Below, one piece after another: positions 59,860 to 64,000 of a stretch of DNA of 64,000 nucleotides. A program made the translations under genes and the position numbers. The notes under the pieces were generated by a model that was not told the DNA's origin, did not search any database, and was given only the letters and a program-made list of their open reading frames with translations. Within the stretch, counting starts at the first letter, position 1. Each line of letters opens with the position of its first letter. The stretch spans positions 1 to 64,000 of the forward strand of contig DAHUXH010000007.1 in the NCBI GenBank assembly GCA_027307235.1, in the 5' to 3' direction. The stretch is from Vulcanimicrobiota bacterium. GTDB taxonomy: Bacteria > Vulcanimicrobiota > Vulcanimicrobiia > Vulcanimicrobiales > Vulcanimicrobiaceae.

Positions 59860-61208
59860 GGGTGCGTGATGAGGGCGAGCGCCTCGTCGCGCTTGGCTTC
59901 CATCAGGTCGCGCGAGTCCGCCTCGACGTTCAGACGCAGCAGCGGTTCGGTGTTCGAGGGACGGACGTTCATCCACCAGTGCGGATAGGCGACGGTGACG
60001 CCGTCGAGTTCGTCGATCTGCGCGTCGCTATACCGCTCCTTGATCTCCGTTAATTTCGCCGCAGCGTCTTTGACGGTCGAGTTGATCTCGCCGGAACGAA
60101 AGCGCGTGTCGATCGGGGCGATGACCTCGCTGACGGGCAGGCCCGCTTCGCTGAAGACCTCCAGGCATTCCATGAGCGCGATCATGCCGGAGTCGGCGTA
60201 CCAATTGTTCTTGAAGTAGAAATGCCCGCTATGTTCGCCGCCGAACTCGATGTCTTGATCGCGCATCGTCTTCTTGATGATGGAGTGTCCGACTTTCGAG
60301 CGCACCGGTACGCCGCCGGCTTTCTGGATGAGTTCGGGGACACTGCGGCTGCAGATGAGGTTGTAGAGGATGCGCGATCCCGGATAGTGCTTGAGCGTGT
60401 TGAGCGCGACGAGCGCCGTGACGGTGCTGCCGTCGATCAGGTCTCCCTTCTCGTCGACGATGAACATGCGGTCCGCGTCGCCGTCGAAGGCGACGCCGAG
60501 ATCGCATCCGTGTTTACGGACCGCCGCTTGCAAGTCGATCATGTTCTCGGGTTCGATCGGGCTTGCCGGGTGGTTGGGGAAACTGCCGTCGAGTTCGAAG
60601 TAGAGCGGAACGACCTCGCAGGGCAGGTATTTGAAGACGTAGGGAATCGTCTCACCGGCCATGCCGTTGCCTGCGTCGATCGCGATCTTGAACGGTTTGA
60701 TGCGTTTGGGGTCGATGAACGACAAGCAGTGCCTGGCGAAATCGTCGAGGATCTCTTGACGCGAGACCGTACCACGCACGTCGGCCGGCGCGGGCAGATC
60801 GTCGTTCACGATGCGATCGCGGATCGACGAGAGACCGGTGTCCAGCGAGATCGCCTCGGCGAGTTCACGCGTGAACTTCATACCGTTATACTGCGCGGGG
60901 TTGTGCGACGCGGTGATCATGACGCCGCCGTCGAAACCGTATTTTCCGACCGCGAAGTAGAGCGCGTCGGTCGAGACCATCCCGATGTCGACGACGTTCG
61001 CTCCGCTTTCGGTCGCGCCGCGCGCGAAGCTCTCGAAGAGCGCTGCCCCGGACGGGCGCATGTCCCGGCCGACCGCGATGCGTTTGGCCTTGAGGAGGTC
61101 GACGAAGCAGCGTCCGATGCGATACGCGACTTCGTCGTTGAGTTCGGACGGATAAATGCCGCGAACGTCGTACGATTTAAAAATGGCCGGGCTTATCTGC
61201 GCCTGCAT
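59856..61208 (-). CDS. manB: Phosphomannomutase/phosphoglucomutase
   Basis: A 450-residue alpha-D-phosphohexomutase. The four active-site elements are visible: phosphoserine loop TASHNP (Ser near 102), metal loop DGDADR, sugar-ring loop GGEHSGH and the phosphate-binding RPSNTEP. SYDVRGIYPSELN at the N-terminus fits the bacterial PMM/PGM group. It interconverts hexose 6- and 1-phosphates for envelope polysaccharide. Together with the ManA domain at 7443 the window covers fructose-6-P to mannose-1-P. Stop codon overlaps the dynamin start. Confidence 0.92.
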   Translation of the reverse strand: MQAQISPAIFKSYDVRGIYPSELNDEVAYRIGRCFVDLLKAKRIAVGRDMRPSGAALFESFARGATESGANVVDIGMVSTDALYFAVGKYGFDGGVMITASHNPAQYNGMKFTRELAEAISLDTGLSSIRDRIVNDDLPAPADVRGTVSRQEILDDFARHCLSFIDPKRIKPFKIAIDAGNGMAGETIPYVFKYLPCEVVPLYFELDGSFPNHPASPIEPENMIDLQAAVRKHGCDLGVAFDGDADRMFIVDEKGDLIDGSTVTALVALNTLKHYPGSRILYNLICSRSVPELIQKAGGVPVRSKVGHSIIKKTMRDQDIEFGGEHSGHFYFKNNWYADSGMIALMECLEVFSEAGLPVSEVIAPIDTRFRSGEINSTVKDAAAKLTEIKERYSDAQIDELDGVTVAYPHWWMNVRPSNTEPLLRLNVEADSRDLMEAKRDEALALITHP

Positions 61209-61244
61209 GTCCGCGTGAGTTCGCAAGGGCTTGTGGCGGTACCT

Positions 61245-62603
61245 ATGCGCGTGACGACGGTGATCTTCTCGGCGCTGCTCGTGGCCGCGCTGCTCGTCTC
61301 GGTGCAGGGCGCGCTCGCGACGCGTGCGCGGATCGCGGCGACGTTCGATCGCTTGGCGGTGATGCGTGATGCCCAGACGGCGCTCGAGCGCATGTTGCGC
61401 GCCGAGGTCGAAGAGCAGAATGCGGTTCGCGGCTATGCGATCGGACACGATCCGTTCTACCGGCGCGAGTACACGGATGCGACGCGCACCTTCGAGACCG
61501 CGGACGCCCACGTGCTGCTCGCACGGCAGGCCGAGCATCTGGATGCGGGGATCGCGCAGTTGCGTCAGTACGACCGGTCACATGAGGGCTGGCACCGGAC
61601 GGTGGCCGCAGCGTTGTTCGCCTCACCGTCGAGAAATGTCGCAGATCTCGATCGCCTGACCAAGCGCTACTCCGATATCGAGAACGCGCGCGCAGAGACG
61701 CTGCGCGCACTGCTTGCATCGCGCAGCCGTGAACTCGGGGGGAGCACGCAGGCGCAAATCAATCGAACGCTCTACGTGCGTGCCGCGTGGCTGCTGCTCT
61801 TCGGCATCATCGCGATCGTGCTTCATGCCTACGGGATGCGTGTGAACCGCAGGCTCGCCGAGGAACAAACCACGACGCAGACGCTGCAGCGCGCGTTTCG
61901 CAGCGAGTTTGTCTCGCTGCCGAACTGCGAGATCGGCAGCGCCTACAGTTCGGCCAGCAGTCAGGTGGCGATCGGCGGCGACGTCTTCGACGTGTATCGC
62001 CTCTCGCCGACGCTCGCGCTCGTGATGATCGGCGATATCAGCGGCAAGGGGATCGCTGCGGCGGTCTTGACGGCGTTCGTCAAATTTACCATGCGCGGCA
62101 TCGCGCTGCGCCGCCGCGATCCGGGCGCGATGCTCTTCGAATTCAACACCGCGTTCATGGAGGCGGTCGAGAACCCGTCTCTGTTCGTTTCGATGTTCGT
62201 CGGCGTGCTCGACACGGAGCGCATGATCTTGCAATACGCGAGCGCCGGGCACGACTCAGCGTTCATTCGCCGTTCCGACGGCGTCCAGCAACTGTCGGTC
62301 ACGGGGCCGGTGATCGGCGTGATGGTGGAACCGTACGCCACCAACGTCGCCCATCTCATGGACGGCGACACCCTGGTGCTCGCGACCGACGGATTGACCG
62401 ACGCGCGCGACCGGACCGGTGAGCCCTTGGGCGATACGCGCGCGATGGCGCTCATCGATCGCGCAAGCGCCGAACCTCAGTTGCTCGCGGACGAGGTGGT
62501 GGCCTACGTCCGCGCGCTGGGCGCCCGCGCACTGCGCGACGACATCGCCGTGCTCGCCATCACCGTGCACGAGCCCGTATCGGAAGCGCAATCGTTTTCA
62601 TAA
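61245..62603 (+). CDS. CHASE3-domain SpoIIE-type serine phosphatase
   Basis: A 452-residue membrane protein. A first helix (about 3-24) and a second (about 183-203) enclose a helical sensor resembling CHASE3 (RAEVEEQNAVRGYAIG, FETADAHVLL). The cytoplasmic part is a PP2C/SpoIIE phosphatase: metal-binding Asp in GGDVFDVY and IGDISGKG, DGLTDARDRTGEPLG and RDDIAVLAI. Such enzymes dephosphorylate anti-anti-sigma proteins in partner-switching systems. The RsbW-like kinase at 14065 could be the opposing enzyme, but the genes are far apart. GTG 61215 is an alternative start. Divergent from phosphomannomutase. Confidence 0.85.
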   Translation: MRVTTVIFSALLVAALLVSVQGALATRARIAATFDRLAVMRDAQTALERMLRAEVEEQNAVRGYAIGHDPFYRREYTDATRTFETADAHVLLARQAEHLDAGIAQLRQYDRSHEGWHRTVAAALFASPSRNVADLDRLTKRYSDIENARAETLRALLASRSRELGGSTQAQINRTLYVRAAWLLLFGIIAIVLHAYGMRVNRRLAEEQTTTQTLQRAFRSEFVSLPNCEIGSAYSSASSQVAIGGDVFDVYRLSPTLALVMIGDISGKGIAAAVLTAFVKFTMRGIALRRRDPGAMLFEFNTAFMEAVENPSLFVSMFVGVLDTERMILQYASAGHDSAFIRRSDGVQQLSVTGPVIGVMVEPYATNVAHLMDGDTLVLATDGLTDARDRTGEPLGDTRAMALIDRASAEPQLLADEVVAYVRALGARALRDDIAVLAITVHEPVSEAQSFS

Positions 62604-62681
62604 TGTGGGAATAACCGGAGCTTAACGTTCAGATCCTACGCTTGGCGGAGTTCCATTCCCGCACTCGTGAGGAAAGACGAT

Positions 62682-64000
62682 TTGAGAATTCGATTAGCCA
62701 GGACGCTCGCGGTCGCAAGCGTTCTATTCTTTTTTATCTGCGGCGTATTCAGCCAGGCGGCCTTGGCCCAAAGCAGCGATGCTGCAGCCGGCATCGGCAC
62801 CGTCACCGGCATCGTCGCGGACCAGATCAACGGCTTGCCGGTAGCCGGCGCCACGGTCACGTTGTTTGAGGGTGATACTCAGATCAATCAAACGACCACT
62901 GACAACGGCGGCAGCTTCACGTTCACCAGCGTGCGTCCCGGCATCTATCAGTTGGTCATCACCGCAGCCGGCTATGGCCTGGCGCGTACGAGCGACATCG
63001 CGGTCGTTCCCGGCGAGACCGTGAAAGCCAGTACGATCTTGTCGAAAACCAACGCGGCGAATGGTCTCAAGACCATCGCGACGGTGCGCGGAACCGGCAA
63101 CGCGCTCACGCAGACGACGACGATCACCCGTTCCCTCGATCCCGCGATTCTGCAAAACGAAAACTTTCTGCGTGCGGGCGATGCGCTGCGCACGCTCCCG
63201 GGCGTCAATCTCTCAGGGCTCTCGTCGTCGGCTGGCGACGATCTCACGATCGATGTCCGCGGCCTGGGCTCGTCGGAAGTGCAAACGCTGCTGGACGGGC
63301 ACCCGGTCGGACCTCAAGGCGTCTACGGCTTCAACGCCGGCGGCGGCGTCTTCCCAGGCGCGTTCAACTTCGCCGATTCCCCGTTCTTTGCGCTGGACAA
63401 GGTTCAGGTTACGTTCGGCTCGGGTGCGGGCGGGCTGTACGGCGTCGACAAGACCGGCGGTTCGATCGACATGGAAACGCTCAACCCGACTGCCAAACCC
63501 CAATTCGCATTGATGCAAGGCATCGGCAACCAAGGAAAATCGCAGACCGCCGTGCGCTACACCGGCACCACCGGTCGTTTCGGCTTCGTCGCGGTCGGCT
63601 CGGTGCAGGGTGAGTACGGCGAGTTCGCGCCGCAGCAGATCGCCCAGACCGGACGTCCGAACAATAATGCGAATTTGAACAACGGCGGTGCTTGCACGGC
63701 CTCTAACGACCTCACGACCTGCAATCTTCAGCTCAACACCTATCAGGTCAGTCAGAACACCAACATTCGCAGCGCGCTCCTGAAGGCTGAGTACCAGCTA
63801 TCCAGCAACACGACGGCGACCGGAACATGGTTCGGGTCGGGTCAATGGGCTGATTCGACCGGCAACGGCGACAACGACAACATTCCGTTCGATACGCGTC
63901 TCGCCCAGATTCAAAACAACTCGACGCCGAACTGCGCGCTGCCGACCGACCCGGCCGGAACGACCTCGGGCTACACCGTTATCACCGACTCGAATCCCAA
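62682..64000 (+). CDS. TonB-dependent receptor with carboxypeptidase-regulatory domain, 5' part
   Basis: The frame opens with TTG 62682, preceded by GAGGAAA at good spacing, and runs off the right edge after about 439 codons. A signal peptide ends near SQAALAQ. Residues about 38-120 are a carboxypeptidase-regulatory-like sandwich (VTGIVADQINGLPVAGATVT, GYGLARTS). The plug follows: LRAGDALRTLPGVNLSGL, DDLTIDVRGLGSSEVQTLLD and FGSGAGGLYGVDKTGGSID, which is the normal plug pattern; the barrel begins after about 275. Substrate unknown. Its plug is more regular than those of the two other receptor-like proteins in the window. Confidence 0.85.
   Translation, partial: MRIRLARTLAVASVLFFFICGVFSQAALAQSSDAAAGIGTVTGIVADQINGLPVAGATVTLFEGDTQINQTTTDNGGSFTFTSVRPGIYQLVITAAGYGLARTSDIAVVPGETVKASTILSKTNAANGLKTIATVRGTGNALTQTTTITRSLDPAILQNENFLRAGDALRTLPGVNLSGLSSSAGDDLTIDVRGLGSSEVQTLLDGHPVGPQGVYGFNAGGGVFPGAFNFADSPFFALDKVQVTFGSGAGGLYGVDKTGGSIDMETLNPTAKPQFALMQGIGNQGKSQTAVRYTGTTGRFGFVAVGSVQGEYGEFAPQQIAQTGRPNNNANLNNGGACTASNDLTTCNLQLNTYQVSQNTNIRSALLKAEYQLSSNTTATGTWFGSGQWADSTGNGDNDNIPFDTRLAQIQNNSTPNCALPTDPAGTTSGYTVITDSNP

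Overview
High-GC, densely packed bacterial chromosome segment from a Gram-negative-type cell: it encodes TonB-receptor-like outer-membrane proteins with N-terminal carboxypeptidase-regulatory domains, an outer-membrane transporter-type barrel, lipoproteins and periplasmic redox enzymes. No rRNA, tRNA, CRISPR array, prophage or insertion sequence was seen. Gene style is consistent: GTG/TTG starts, 4-nt start/stop overlaps (ATGA, GTGA, TTGA), convergent genes whose 3' ends overlap, and gene fusions. This would fit an uncultured phylum such as Eremiobacterota (WPS-2) or a relative, but that assignment is an impression from style, not a measurement.

Layout. 1-5 kb: end of an outer-membrane protein, GNAT, a three-gene minus-strand unit (CuA-type cupredoxin, Cyc2-like monoheme cytochrome/barrel, HD hydrolase), then a cysteate-synthase-like enzyme with a SemiSWEET. 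5-14 kb: msrA/msrB, a PBP4-type carboxypeptidase, a PabB-PabC-ManA fusion, a FolK-FolE2 fusion, a modified Mrp ATPase, HemL. 14-22 kb: anti-sigma-type kinase, cyclophilin, serine hydrolase, an ABC-2 exporter whose two permeases are separated by alkA-pirin on the other strand, MFS transporter. 22-28 kb: lysine-rich histone-like protein, hydrolase, then a less GC-rich accessory stretch with a 50-aa peptide (own promoter and terminator), a secreted 61-aa four-cysteine peptide, a long perfect hairpin, a secreted 184-aa protein and a very large receptor-like protein with an extra C-terminal domain.

28-36 kb: a CoA-thioester catabolic cluster (3-hydroxyacyl-CoA dehydrogenase, thiolase, aldehyde dehydrogenase, PaaX repressor, a short BoxB-like diiron epoxidase, enoyl-CoA hydratase), probably for an aromatic or cyclic acyl-CoA. 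36-49 kb: DUF885 peptidase, small membrane protein, Lrp ligand-binding domain, then cysK, asparaginase II, metH and a complete livKHMGF importer: amino-acid and sulfur metabolism.

49-56 kb: the most interesting locus. A seven-gene minus-strand operon encodes two secreted proteins (87-aa and TPR), a Sco-type copper chaperone, a type-1 copper lipoprotein, a second Cyc2-like monoheme cytochrome/barrel, and a response regulator/histidine kinase pair; a short TonB-receptor-like protein is divergent to it. Together with the locus near 2-3 kb this looks like a duplicated cytochrome-porin plus cupredoxin module for electron transfer across the outer membrane. 56-64 kb: NagA, a tandem dynamin-like GTPase, phosphomannomutase, a CHASE3-SpoIIE phosphatase and the start of another TonB-dependent receptor that runs off the window.
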